A DNA stretch of 64,000 nt from Aralia elata (GCA_034770075.1 JAVJAP010000028.1:62001-126000); one strand, 5' to 3'; shown: positions 45,204 through 57,177, numbered from the stretch's first letter. Program-made: numbers and translations. The notes: generated by a model not told the origin, from the sequence alone.

Positions 45204-47328
45204 AATGGTATAAAGAAAATAATCCCTCTATTTCAAAATAAGAGTACCACTTTCCGTAACTATACACTCTAGATATCTATTCTCTCTATACGTATACATT
45301 TGTTTTGGTGTATAGATTTTTTTCTGAAATAATCTGCATGTATACATAATTACATACCCTCCCTCTCTCTCTCTCTAAATACATACTAGAGATGCACGAG
45401 CGCACATACATATATATTCTACTCTTGACCCATGCAATGAACGGAAAAGTGAAATTAATTTGATTTAACCCAATCCCGCACATAGAACTCTGATTTTTGT
45501 AAAATCTAAGGAAGAACTGGAACTAAACAACCATGTGTTTTAGGCTGGATGGCAGAAAGTTCTAGAGTAATGTCCTCTAAAATATCACTTAAACAATCAA
45601 CATACAGGTTTGATCTAAATAAGTGCACATTAATTTTGCGGGCAGTTGTTTGTTATTTTACACATACAACTATAGAATAATGTCCTATGAAATAATAATA
45701 GTTCAAGTTATTAATAACTAATTGGCCACATAGTTGGATAACCCTATAAATTCCCATCAAATAGAGAACTTTATTTTACATTCAACCAAATTATAATAGA
45801 AGATTAATTCAATTTCTGACTATTGAATATAAACCCCTTTCCCATCTTTCTTGCCAAAAGGAAAATATCCTCTTGGCATCAATATTCACATACATGTTCA
45901 TGCTTTTGTCTCCACAAATATGAACGAGTAAAATTCCAACCCAACAGCTATAACAAAACTACCTATGGGAAAAGAGAAAGTAGGCATTCATAGGAAGTGG
46001 GTGGTATATGCATGAGGGGTATCTTCAAGAGGCCCTAAACTCCTAGTGTAACTCAAGGAGTAGATTTCCCCAAAATTTCATACTTACTCTCTCCTCCGTC
46101 TCCCCTTTTCAACACTTACCTACCAAAATTTGTCCACCATAACCACCTACCAATGACTATCATCGACCCTTGGCCAAACCCTTGTCAGAGATATCACCCC
46201 AACATTACAGAATTTGCAATAAGTAGCATCACAATTGTACCTCATTACCATCAGCGATTTGCATAGGCGCATAGGAGCAATTCATTCTAATGGCTGCACA
46301 GTCGGTGGTTATTAGTCATCCATCGACATTGAGCAAGATCTTTTTTTTTATTTCATTCTTGCTGGCACTGATGCCTTATATTCAAAAAGTCAGGCTTACA
46401 AGCTTGTGTCGGCTCTAAAAGTTTCATTATCTTCCTTGTTTCCTCTTTACTCCACCTACGAAGACAGACACAATAAGGTCCTCACAGACATACTTAATTG
46501 GTCAAGACAACACCCATAAGTATCTCAAACTGATCCTAGCAACTAGCAAATTTCTTGTTTGCATAGGTTGATTAAATTCCTTAAATGGACCTTCACGGTC
46601 AATGTAGCAGAAGCTCACAATATGAGACATTTACCAATATCGTGCAGCTCCTAGTGCATAGCTGCTACAGCCTATAGAAACCTTTCTAACCTCACTGATA
46701 TCAAAAATGCTAATGGGCTCTTCACAATTAATTCCACCACCACTATTGTGCTCCTTCCACCTCACAGCGTCCTCCTGACCCACCCGTGGCCCTTCCCTCT
46801 ATAATAGTCAACAAGACAACCATCTCCTAATACCAGAAATTCCGGCTGAAAAAATGCTGCCACAACCCTGAACTCTCAACCTCTGAATATTAATACGCAT
46901 TGCCAGCCCCAGGATCAACCGCAATATATTCATCAGGTTAAGAAGATAGTGCTTTAACTATTGAACATTGAGGTTTGTTATTATAAGAGATTTTAAGAGA
47001 GCTATACCATAGGCTGCCAAAACTTAAACCCAAAACCTAATACATTTATAGACACACGTGTGTGCGCTCCAAATGTCTGAATCAGGAGATTTTCTTATAG
47101 CAACAGTGTTTAACCAATTCGCCGCTCATACGAACCACGAAGTACGGCCGCCCCCGCCTCAAAATAAACACACACCAACAAAATTTACTAGCTTCTCCAA
47201 TTAAAGTAAATTTATTAACAATTGTGTGACCAAAATTTACTAGCTTCTCCAATTAAAGTAAAATTAAAATGCAAGAGCTTCTTTTAAGATAAAAATTGAG
47301 TTATTAATGATCTATATATGCATGTGGT
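45204..47328. other. Intergenic, nothing recognised
   Basis: No coding sequence, RNA gene or clear transposon was found. The middle (46000-47000) is pyrimidine-rich on the plus strand and less AT-rich than its surroundings, possibly an eroded gene or element. Confidence 0.5.
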
Positions 47329-47580
47329 TCATAAAACAGATAAAGGGAAAAGAAAAAAGGAAGAAAATTTAAAGATCACTTGGCTTTTTAATTTGACCTG
47401 GCAAATAGATTGTTGAGCCCTTGAATCATCGACGTGAACTGGTTTGGGTAACCGATCACTCTCATTATAATAAGATTCCGGTAAAGATCTGATAGCTGCT
47501 TGTTTGGCGTTTGGTGTTTTTTGAACAATTCCATCTGATTCCGCCTCTAAGCTCCGGTTCCTTGCGATCCGAAATCGCAT
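47329..47580 (-). CDS. Hypothetical short protein or first exon
   Basis: An ATG at 47580 on the minus strand opens 83 codons. The first 60 (MRFRIARNRSLEAESDGIVQ and onward to RAQQSICQ) have a balanced, protein-like composition with many charged residues. They end exactly at a good donor (CAG/GTCAAA, about 47400), after which the frame reads hydrophobic low-complexity residues to the stop. A single first exon of a split gene or a gene fragment is plausible. No downstream exon was found and I do not recognise the family. Confidence 0.3.
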   Translation of the reverse strand: MRFRIARNRSLEAESDGIVQKTPNAKQAAIRSLPESYYNESDRLPKPVHVDDSRAQQSICQVKLKSQVIFKFSSFFLFPLSVL

Positions 47581-47700
47581 ACAGAACCTCTCAAATCCAC
47601 TTCCATCCGTCGCTCAAAACCCAATAGCCCTTGCACTATGTTTCACAGTTTTTAACTTAACCCAAAAGAAAACAACAGAAAACTTAAGAGTCCTGCACAA

Positions 47701-48044
47701 ACATGTTTTTAGGACATGGAAATTGGACATTTCCATGTAAATATCCATGTTCTCTTGGTTTTTTTTTTTTTTGGTATTTATTCTAAACATATTTATATTA
47801 TGGATTTAAAAAAAAAACCAAAAAAAACTGAAAAAATTAGGTTTAATTTGGATATATATCAAAAAAATAGTTGTATGGGCCCATACAACCATTTTTTTGA
47901 TATATATCCAAATTACACCTAATTTTTTCAGTTTTTTTTGGTTTTTTTTTTAAATCCATAATATAAATATGTTTAGAATAAATACCAAAAAAAAAAAAAC
48001 AAGGGAACATGGAAATGTCCAATTTCCATGTCCTAAAAACATGT
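47701..48044. mobile_element. Near-perfect palindrome, about 344 bp (hairpin MITE)
   Basis: The arms meet at GGGCCC (47877-47882) and extend outward to ACATGTTTTTAGGACATGGA on the left and its complement ending at 48044, with only a few mismatches and one roughly 14-bp length difference. Almost the whole unit can fold into one hairpin. It has no coding capacity. No certain target duplication was seen. Confidence 0.9.
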
Positions 48045-48141
48045 CCCCGTAGACTTATTCAAAACTTAAATTTGATAGACAAAAGAAATTTATAAGTTTT
48101 CTTTCGGAGTTTATAAAGAAAATTAAAGTTTTATATTTAAA

Positions 48142-49003
48142 AGGCCTAAATATGGATTAATTCGCTGGATTTTTAATTTTTTTTATTTTGGGGATTGTTT
48201 TTTCAATTTTTTTAATTAGGGATTTAAACTTTTAATTTTTTTTCCACTTTGAGGATTGTATTCTCAATTTTTTCCATTAGGGGATTAAACTTTTAATTTT
48301 TTATAATTACGTCTAATTGATAGTGTCACATCAGAAAATTAATGACATGACAGCGACACGTGATTAAAAAATACTTATGTGTAATATTGAGTCTCATTTT
48401 AACATTTATTCATTTAATTTTTTGTACCAAAAGAGGTAAATATAGGACCATTATTAATTTTAAAGTAAATTATTATTGTTATAATTTTAATATAAAATCA
48501 TTATTAATTTTTTAAAGTAAATTTAATGATAATTTTACCCTTTTTGGTAAATTATTAATTTTTAAATTTAATTTTTTGGTAAATTTAATTTTTTAAAGTA
48601 AATTTAATGACAATTTTTTAAAGTAAAATTAATAGTGGTCTTATATTTACCTTTTTCGGTACAAAAAATTAATTGAATAAATGTTAAAATGAGACTCAAT
48701 ATTACACATAAATATTTTTTAGTCACGTGTCGCTGTTATATTATCAAATTTCTGACGTGACACTATCAATTTAGACGTAATCAAAAAAATTTAAAAGTTT
48801 AATCCTCTAATGGAAAAAATTGAGAAGACAATCCCCAAAGTGGAAAAAAATTAAAAGTTTAATCCACTAAATGAAAAAGACAATTCCCAAAGTGGAAAAA
48901 AAATTAAAAGTTTAATCATTTAATTGAAAAAAATTGAGAATACAATCCCTAAAATAGAAAATTATTAAAAGTTCATGGTATTAATTCATATTTAGGCCTA
49001 TTT
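48142..49003. mobile_element. Long inverted-repeat element, about 860 bp
   Basis: Left and right ends are complementary (AGGCCTAAATATGGATTAAT and the complement of ATTAATTCATATTTAGGCCT). Inner blocks also pair over about 340 bp, including GACACGTGA, GTAATATTGAGTCTCATTTT and TAAATATAGGACCA. Each arm contains three copies of a short unit around TTAAACTTTTAATTTTTT. No coding capacity. It lies 98 bp from the preceding palindrome. Confidence 0.88.
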
Positions 49004-49960
49004 AAAAATATTACTTTACTTTTATATCATTTTTGTTATGTTGTCATTGAGTTTATAGAATTTTTTTAGCTCCTTTCAAAATCAAAATGGCCTCCAACTT
49101 TCTCAAACTAACTAACCTTCATGTGTCTCCGTGTTTAATAGGATAGGAAAGAGAAAATAATAATTAATTATGATTTCAAATAGAATAATTTATATGTTAT
49201 TTTTATTGTTTGTGAATTCATAAAAAATAAATAGAAAAATAATCAAGTTTTACATTTAAATTACTATTTTATCTTGATAATAAATTTTGTTAATATCATT
49301 TAGTCTCAACTCTCATGCACCTGATTTTTTCTCTAGAGTATACTATTTTGTCATTTTTGATTTTATTTGCACTACATCAAGTGAATTTTTGTCCCCTTAA
49401 TATATACTCGCTCCGTTGCTTTTTAATTGACGTTTTAAGATAACATAAAACTTAAAAAATATAATTAATATTTTGTATGATTGATCAAAATGAGTATAAA
49501 ATTTCAACATTGCCCTTTAAAATTCATTAAAAAAGATAAAAGAAAAATAAATTAATATTTAATATAAAAATAATATGATAAACTAAGTTATTAATATTTT
49601 TTTTTTAAATCAACAAACGACAAATAAAAATGAGCAAATTTTACTGACAAATAAAAAGCAACGACGGAAGTACATGATAACATGTTTACTTTTATCTTTT
49701 CATAGAAATCAATTTGCCTATTGCAGAAGTAGTATTTGAATTTGCAAACTGAATTGGCGACCTTAACTTTCCGTTTACTTTTTTATTAATTAATAAAGAT
49801 AGTTGTTGTTTCTTACGGTCAAGTAGATCAATTATGTTTGTTTTATACAGGGTATATTTGTCATATAATGGGCATGCTTAACTAATCCATTTAACTGAAC
49901 TCAATGTAAAACATTTCAGGATGTAACTAGATTACCATCTCTAGTTGATCAAGTAGATAT
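49004..49960. other. AT-rich spacer, nothing recognised
   Basis: No coding sequence. Two blocks near 49405-49440 and 49640-49675 (GCTCCGTTGCTTTTTAATTG and the complement-like AATAAAAAGCAACG) suggest the ends of a small inverted-repeat element of about 270 bp. Confidence 0.5.
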
Positions 49961-50744
49961 TGTTGGGCTGCGTATTTTATAGAATCGGTTGTTAATTGGA
50001 CCCGATTCCTGGTCATTATATCCTAAATGCCCATAACAAATTCATAAGTTCAATAAATTTGGATCGTTGTCTTGTCAACTATGGCATCATGTAGTTACTA
50101 TATTCAATACTAATAACACTCGTGTGTTATTTACATTTTCCAATAAGATCTCTCTATACAATTCTTATTATAAATTGTAACCCTATTGAGATGGTGTAGT
50201 TAAATTATAAATACAGGTTAACAATAGAGGTACATACACGCATTCTAGCATACTAAATACTAGTTCCTCCAATGTTAACTCGTCTTGAAACATCTTTTTA
50301 CTCTCACACCGAAGGTATCCTCCGATGGACTAAGCCATCAAATACTTTATGGTGGTTTTTCCTGTGTAGGTCCACGTCCAAGCCGGTGGTTGAACGTACG
50401 GACAAATTCGAACGTTAACATTGGCACTAGAAGGAAGCCCTTCTAGTGTTTAGTATAGTTCTTTTTCAACCACTCTTTGATTTACAACTTCTATGGCGGC
50501 ACTACCACCGTCACCTGGTCACCAAAACAATTCCTATGGCGAAGCATGCTCGCAGTCGCGTCAACCAACAAATGTTGACAAAGTCCAGGATAAAAAGAAA
50601 GCTCTTCAACTCCAACAAGAAAACCTTGACAAACAACTTGTTGATCTGACGAGGGCCAAAGACGACCTATTGAGAAAACGGGAAACTCCTTCCCGATCTG
50701 AACACTCTTGGCGTCAATCTTCCCCCAGCGCCAATATTATGTTC
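49961..50744 (+). mobile_element. Truncated Tat-like Gypsy element B: 5' LTR plus start of gag
   Basis: A 460-bp LTR (49961-50420) begins TGTTGGG and ends GTTAACA. A primer-binding-like TTGGCACTAGAAGGAAG follows at 50421. The gag N terminus starts at ATG 50493 and reads QDKKKALQLQQENLDKQLVD, clearly related to the corresponding DRKKALDLQQEELDKQ of element A. The sequence breaks off at about 50744, where unrelated inverted-repeat DNA begins. The remainder of gag, pol and the 3' LTR are not in the window. Confidence 0.85.
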
Positions 50745-51499
50745 AATGGATAGGTATTATTTTCGACGGAAGGTCCGTCGAAAATAAGGTAAATCCGAGA
50801 GACTTATTTTCAACGAAAATTTCGTTGGAAATAAGTATTTATACCTAATTTCCTTTAGCCGCCGCATCCATTTTCATTTTCATATCATCTTCCATTCCTC
50901 TATCTCTCTGTAATTCCTCTCTAGCTCTCTGTCTCATCTCTCACTGCACCTTCACCTCATTCGTCGCCGCCTCCTCACCTCACCTCCTACGCTGCCGCCG
51001 CCGCCTCTTCACCTAACCTTACCTCCTTCTCCGCTGTCGTTGTTGCCGCTCCCCCACCTCTACTCATCTCTCTATGTCCAGGTTAGTTAGTTGTTAATTT
51101 TTTAAGAAATATTGTAATTATAATTTTGTCATTCAATTTGTCAAATACTGACGCATATTGTATTTGGGAATAATAGTTGAGTCTGAATAATTTTTTGAAC
51201 AAAGGCTGATTTATGCCTACTGTGATGCCTACTGATGCATATATTGGAACTGGGCATTTTTGTTTTCTGCGGCTTATTTATAGGTACTGATGTATATATT
51301 GGAATTGGGTTTTTTTTTCTGCGGCTTATTGATGCATTTTGGAATCTCCATATTGATGCCTACTGATGCATATGCAACTTTTTTTTGTTATTCATTTTTA
51401 TTGATGCATATTTTAGTTATCTTGCTGAAATTGAGATTATCAGTCAAATAAACTGATCATAGAATTGTTTTTGGGTTTAATTTGTGCAATTGCAACTAT
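50745..51499. other. Left part of an unclassified DNA-transposon remnant
   Basis: It begins with hairpin-forming motifs (TTTTCGACGGAAGGTCCGTC, then CAACGAAAATTTCGTTGG), typical of subterminal repeats of plant CACTA or MULE elements. A pyrimidine-rich leader (50880-51075) and an imperfect repeat around TGCCTACTGATGCATAT (51215-51375) follow. Similar hairpin DNA resumes beyond the LTR element at 61130-61185, as if that element had inserted into this one. Confidence 0.5.
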
Positions 51500-52011
51500 T
51501 GAGATGTAATTATTTGAGTCTAGCCAAGGTGAGTCCAATTTATTTAATGGTCCAGATCTGGTGTTGGTTCATATACATTTATTTTGACAACTTGCTCAAA
51601 TAGGGGGGAAGTCCTTATTAAAGTAAGATTGTGTTTCCTTATTTAGGGGAGATAAGGAGATCTAATTTGGGAAGAAATCTACTAGTTATTAATTGTCGTT
51701 ATAAGGTGATTATAAAAAAGACTCCTACTCCTAATTGGATTCAGGTAGACATGACATCTATAAATACAGCAACAAGCAAGGGTTTGGGGGAGAAAACATA
51801 ATAGCGTACAACAGAGAAAAGAGAGGAGATACGGAGTGTGAGGAGAAGGAAGAGAGGAATAAACAATTTTTACTCTTATAGTGGATTTCTTATCTCTCCC
51901 GTGATTTTTTCTCAATTGAGTTTCCACATAAAATTCTTGTGTTATTATTTTATCTCCATGTGTTATTATTTTATTCTGCATACATCGAGCGGACAGATTT
52001 TGGCGATAACA
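51500..52011 (+). repeat. 5' LTR of the LARD
   Basis: About 512 bp; TATA box TATAAATA at 51759-51766, transcription-start region expected shortly after. The left border is placed at TGAGATG by comparison with the 3' copy. Confidence 0.85.
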
Positions 52012-52530
52012 TTGGCGCTAGAAGGAGGGCTTGTTCTAGTGTCAAATTAAAATCACTAACAAAATTATCAATTAACATCATCGCTTGTGCGAGGCAGCGT
52101 ATCATATCAATTATCGTATAAGGCACTGACTAATATTAGGGTTGACAACGAGAGCTTTAGCTTATTGGAGTTGATTTTCTATGACAAGAAGGCCAAACCT
52201 ACATAAAAGATAAGTTGCATTCTTTTTAAAATTAAAGACATGCATGTATATATATGCAGCATAAACATGTGATTATTATTCTGTCAATAGTAATTGAAAC
52301 ATGATTGTAACCGAGGATTGATACTACTTTATATGTTACATCGATTATATTATAAAAGGAAGTGGTAGTATTCATGTGATACATATTAAAACATTATTCA
52401 CTTTGATTATTGGTCCAGGTGAGTAAAGGTGCACTGCTGTTAACGTTCTAAAAGGGTCACCACATAATTCGTGTGGGCCCATTGTCACGAGCCAGCAGTA
52501 ACACTATTGCATGTTCTATATGTTTCTCGA

Positions 52531-52677
52531 GGATTGCGGGGACAACTGGTGCATTTTTTACTGGTCAATAGTACAGTGCAAATTTTAGGCCGTTACATCT
52601 TTTAAAACAGATCTGACGGTCACAATTGTTTCTTTCCCCTAACCCTAATTATAGACGATTTTCCCATTTCGACTGAT
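52531..52677 (+). repeat. Left terminal inverted repeat of the MULE
   Basis: 147 bp, begins GGATTGCGGGGACAACT; the complement of 57022-57168 with about 11 differences. Confidence 0.92.
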
Positions 52678-52951
52678 CCAATTAAATTTTTCGGAGATCG
52701 TAGGCTGCGTCCGGTGGCATTCAATCTGACAGATTTCGGAGGGGCTGACAAAATATATAAAATGATTACATAATTATGTATATGTATATAAATATGCTCA
52801 TCCATTATTGAGCCCATTCCCCTTCTTTTGTTCCTATTCTTAGCCTGCATTGCCACCCAATAAATTCTTAAACCCGAGGGATTCTGGGTATTAAAGCGAG
52901 ATTTTGGGTTTAAGATAAAAGGGTATTTGTAATTTATTGGTGTAAATATAT

Positions 52952-53482
52952 TTGATGGTACTATTCGCGGGGAAGGAAAAGGAAGAAGAAAAGCAGGGGA
53001 AGAAGGAGGGAATGCGAGTGGGGAAATACGAATTGGGAAGGACTCTTGGTGAAGGTAATTTTGGTAAGGTCAAATACGCTAAGGACGTCGATTCGGGTCA
53101 CCCTTTTGCCGTTAAAATTTTGGAGAAAACTTGAATTATTGATCTCAAGATCACCGATCAGGTAATCCCTCTAATCTATTGTGTTATGATCTTCAAAGCT
53201 TAAATTTTGGGGACAAACTCTATGGGTTGAGCTGTTGAAATGATATTGTTGATAAACAAAATGATTAGTTGCATGCAATGGAGTTGTTTTTTATGAAATA
53301 TTTTTGGATTTTTTATCCTTATTTCCTAAAAGTACTTTCTTTCCTTTTTGCTATTGATCATTTGTATGCTTCTTGAATTTGGAAAAACTGTCAATTTACT
53401 TACTTTTTGAATTTGGAAAAAGGATCTCACAATTAAAGTACAGAAGATTCTCAAACATCCTAATGTGGTCCAGTTACAGGAG
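52952..53482 (+). pseudogene. Captured fragment of a CIPK1-like (CBL-interacting) protein kinase gene, two exons
   Basis: Exon 1 reads, from an ATG at about 52955, a lysine/glutamate-rich leader and then MRVGKYELGRTLGEGNFGKV (53012 on) with the glycine loop and the ATP-binding lysine (FAVKILEK), up to the exon end DLKITDQ at 53161. A TGA at 53132-53134 interrupts it. A GT-AG intron follows. Exon 2 (about 53423-53482) reads KILKHPNVVQLQE, and ends at another donor. The leader and MR(V/L)GKYELGRTLGEGNFGKV closely resemble CIPK1, a calcium-sensor-regulated kinase of abscisic-acid and salt responses. Everything from the third exon on is missing. Retained introns show that genomic DNA, not cDNA, was captured. 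Orientation is opposite (convergent) to the transposase. Confidence 0.85.
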
Positions 53483-54343
53483 GTAACTTTCTCTCCCTCC
53501 AATTAAATCCCACATGAATGTTGCAAGAGCTAAATTGTTACAGTTTTACTAAGTGCTACAAGCGGATTTTTGGAAGTAGATTTTCGGGCTGGATGGTGTT
53601 GTGCCATTTTTTTTTCATTTTTTGTGGTATGTTATTGTGGCTTGATTTTTAGGATGAATTTGTTGTGTTTTTTTTTTTTGCTTCATGAATCATTCCTTAG
53701 GAAGGGTGGTAATGTGTTTTCTTGTTTACAGGAATTGAAACACAATTATGTGTAGATCAAAAACTATAAAGCATATTGTTGTTTGGACTGGAGATTGAAA
53801 ACTTTAAGGATATTCTTGGTGCTCAACCTGCAAGAGGCAATACTGTTGCTTGGAGTTTGGACTGAAGATTGAAGGCTGAAGACACTTTAGTGCCCCTTAA
53901 TTTCTCCATGTATTGCTAGCTTATTTTGAAGCAAAATCAAATAAAAATGTTGTAAAACAATGACGCATTTTCAAAGTGAATAAGGTCAATTTGCACAAAT
54001 TCTTTGTTCATTTTTTCCCTCATTCCTTCAAGTAGATCTTTCAAGTCAAGAACTGTCATTCCACAACAGAACAATATATATCAAATAACACATTGTCTAC
54101 AAAACAAGTTAAAGCTACTACCGAACAAAAATGTGTGCGATATACATCTCTTTGTGCACATCTAGCTCCATGCCACTTCTTGAATTGGCGTCAGATTAAG
54201 ATCAAAACTTGGTTTTTGCAAACGAACATTGTGTGTTATATGTGGACTCGAGTAATCCTCCTACAAGTTTGAGAAATTAAAAAGTTGAAACTATCATCCA
54301 TAACAAAAGCAATCAAGTAAAGTACAAGCATATATATAAAAGT
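53483..54343. other. MULE interior between captured fragment and transposase
   Basis: No coding segment was recognised. Two similar short blocks (GTTTGGACTG.AGATTGAA at about 53783 and 53857) suggest a small duplication. The stretch may contain the common 3' ends of the two convergent units. Confidence 0.45.
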
Positions 54344-56467
54344 TTAAATTACCATAGTAGAATTAGAGGTTTTTCTAACTTTTCTTGTACGTATCTCATG
54401 TTGTGGTTTCATTCTTCTCTTTCCCTTTCGACCTTCCTTCTTCTTCAATCCCTTGACATTTTCTATTAGATTATTAACCTTGTTTTCAAGCACTTTGTCA
54501 GTTTCAACTTCCTTACCCATTGTGAAATTTTCAAGTTTCTTGCTGCAGTCATTTATCATCTTCTCCATGAAAATACGCGAATCTTTGTTCATTGAAGCTT
54601 GATATGTTAACCGTAGGAGTTGTGATTGGACTCTTCTAAGCCAATCTTTTGCATCTTCTTCTTTGTTTGGCTTCTCTTCATTTAATACAATCCGACTCTT
54701 TATAACCCTTGTAAGTCTATTGCAAATGTATTTCTCCGGAATTTTTGGCACATTTAGCCGACTAAATTCTCTCAATATATGACAACACAACATCCCCTCA
54801 CTTTCAAACTTTTTGCAACTACAAGTCACCACTTAATTATTAGTGTTACAAAACACCTTATATTCTTTCCTTTTTTTCCAATGTGGAGAAAGAATATATG
54901 CACAAGTGTCTTGTATGTCATCCTTCACTATAAACGAATCAACACAACCATACTCCTCTTTAAAGAGATGAAAAAATTTAGGAGTGTACCTTTTTGATAA
55001 TTGTCTTAGTATTGGAGACTTGGAGAAACCTAATGAAGGGACATTTTCTCTCATTTTAAACTCAGCCTCTAGCTCCTTATTTCGCTTTTGGTCCACCACC
55101 CTATCAAAATGTTTGAAAAAATCACCGATGCTCAAAGTGCTTTTCAAATAATCTTTCAAATCATTGTTTAAACTTTCAGACATTTGTGTGCTTCGGATGC
55201 CCAATGTGAATGAATTTTTCATATACGCCTTAGCCCATTTCTCTTTTTTTTGTATATGCGAGTCAACCAACTATTCTCCATTAAATTGTAATCATCAAGC
55301 ATTTTCTTCCATTTACTCTCAAATTCCTCCTCATCTTCATATTCGTACATGCACTTATTAAAATCTATCATAAATGGAGACTTATTCCTCATGTAACAAC
55401 CAAGATGTTTCAATACATTTTGTCTAATGTGCCAAGTGCATAATCCATGAGATACTTTTGGCCATTCACTCTCTAAAGCACTTGCCATGGCATCGTCTTG
55501 ATCTGTAAAAATTGAACGAGGCTCCTTACCATCCTGTGCATTCATAAAAGTGTTAAAAAGCCACTTGAAAGATTCAATAGTCTCATCATACAAAAGTGCA
55601 GCCCTAAAAATCACTATCTGTCTATGATGGTTATATCCAGTAAACACACCTAAAGGCCTCATTCTTTCATTAGTACCAAAAGTGGTATCAAAAGTTAGCA
55701 CGTCACCAAAAGCAACATAATCATCAACCATTTTTACATCGGCCCAAAATATATTAGTGACTTGATCAACATTATCAAGTTGTAGAGCATAAAAAAAACT
55801 TTGGATCACTCATGTTTTGCTTCTCAAAATATGTGAAAATACTGCCAAGCTCCCCGTGACCCATATCTTTTTTTCTCCTAGATCTTAAGTATGATTTTTG
55901 ATCTTCAATAACAAACCCAAGCTTATCCCTACCACCAGCTTCCCTGCTCAATAATTCTTGTGTTACTTTAGGAGTAAGCCCTGAATCAGAGCTAATTCAA
56001 TTGCTAATGCATGCGCTGTAGTAAGCTCTCTATGTGATCTGAGCATGTGAGCAGTAGACAGAGGTTTTAACTCATGATTATGTTCTTCTACAAACTCTTT
56101 CACTATATATTTCTTTCTCACTTTATCCAAAAATACTTTTAACCTTGCTTTGCAATCAGTTCTCGAGGGAGTGGTGGCGAATCATGTCATCATCATCTTT
56201 CTTTCCTCTCTTTTGACCCTCTTTACAACACACAAACTATTTATTAATCACAACTCCAGTTTTTCGATCCTTATTATCATACTCATTTTTAACACCAAAT
56301 CCCACCTTCTTTGAGTAGTCTTTCCAAAATTGAAATACACCATCTATTATGTCAAACTCCATACCAATCTTAGGTATCCAATCTTGCTCCCCATCCATCA
56401 TCGAAGGACTATCATCAAGTGTGCCAATAGAGGTATTCATGCTAAAAATAGTACCTGCAAAAGACAA
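54344..56467 (-). pseudogene. FAR1/FHY3-related MULE transposase, decayed
   Basis: Minus-strand frames give the family layout in order. The FAR1 DNA-binding domain comes first (WIPKIGMEFDIIDGVFQFWK and KKVGFGVKNEYD, 56400-56250; then VRKKYIVKEFVEEHNHEL, about 56100-56050). Next are TPKVTQELLS and FTYFEKQN (55980-55820), then the MULE transposase domain (WADVKMVDDYVAFGDVLTFD, RPLGVFTGYNHHRQ, IFTDQDDAMASALE, CTWHIRQNVLKHLG; 55750-55400). Then comes MSESLNNDLKDYLKS (about 55180), and the SWIM zinc finger CSCKKFESEGMLCCHIL (54830-54770). Frameshifts near 56240, 55990, 55810 and 55260, a TAA just before the SWIM block (about 54835) and several stops kill it. The zinc ligands C-C-C-H and the acidic catalytic region are still recognisable. 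Confidence 0.9.
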
Positions 56468-57021
56468 CCAAATAAAAAAGATTTGTTAAAATATTTTATG
56501 GATACAGACAAAAATAATATTGAACTATTCGACAGAGTCACTATAGTATTATTAATTTTAATATTAAGCATTTTTTATTTGAAGATGTTTAAGCTCGCCT
56601 TGGCCTTGTGCATCAGTCTGCAAACAACAAACTGATAGTAGTTAAACCAACACTTAAGCATCTGACCAGAGCAATCTCATATATATTTCCATTAGCAAGT
56701 AGAAACAGAGGTTCACATAATCCCAACATATTTTATATCTTGTCCTAAAATCATTAATGGGAGTATGATTAATATTTGAGCGGCCTTTTATCATAACAGA
56801 GGGAGTATTATATAGTGCAAAAAGATTAAAGACAAGAAAAAGAGAACAAAAGAACAAAAACCCAATAAGCAGGTAAATGATAAGTGAATCAAATAGTAGA
56901 GAGAGGGAGGGGGAAAATGGATTTACCTTGTCACTGTCTGTTGGATTATTTGATTTTGTACTATGTTGGAAAAGACAAAGGATTAAAAGGTGTGGGTGGG
57001 GGTTCAACAATGGATGAGCAT

Positions 57022-57168
57022 ATCAGTCGGAATGGGAAATAGATCTATAATTAGGGTTAGGTGAAAGAAACAATTGTGACCGTCAGATCTATTTTAAAAG
57101 ATTTAACGGCCTAAAATTTGCACTGTACTATTGACCAGTGAAAAATGCACCGGTTGTCCCCCCAATCC
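57022..57168 (-). repeat. Right terminal inverted repeat of the MULE
   Basis: 147 bp, ends ...GTTGTCCCCCCAATCC; the complement of the left repeat. The transposase gene is transcribed away from this end. Confidence 0.92.
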
Positions 57169-57177
57169 GCTTCTCGA

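Larger units (their letters stand above)
52531..57168 (-). mobile_element. MULE with FAR1-like transposase and captured CIPK1-like fragment, 4638 bp
   Basis: Terminal inverted repeats of exactly 147 bp each (52531-52677, 57022-57168) align without gaps and differ at about 11 positions. Further homology (ATGCTCATCCATT.TTGA) continues on both sides after a 116-bp insertion in the left arm. The flanks are 9-bp duplications with one mismatch: gtttctcga (52522-52530) and gcttctcga (57169-57177). Nine-bp duplications, long inverted repeats and a MULE-domain transposase define a Mutator-like element of the FAR1/Jittery type. It sits in the interior of the LARD and so is younger than that insertion. 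Confidence 0.93.

Noticed and set aside
52952..53482. Functional CIPK gene
   Set aside because: Stop codon in exon 1, and all exons after the second are absent; it lies inside a MULE.
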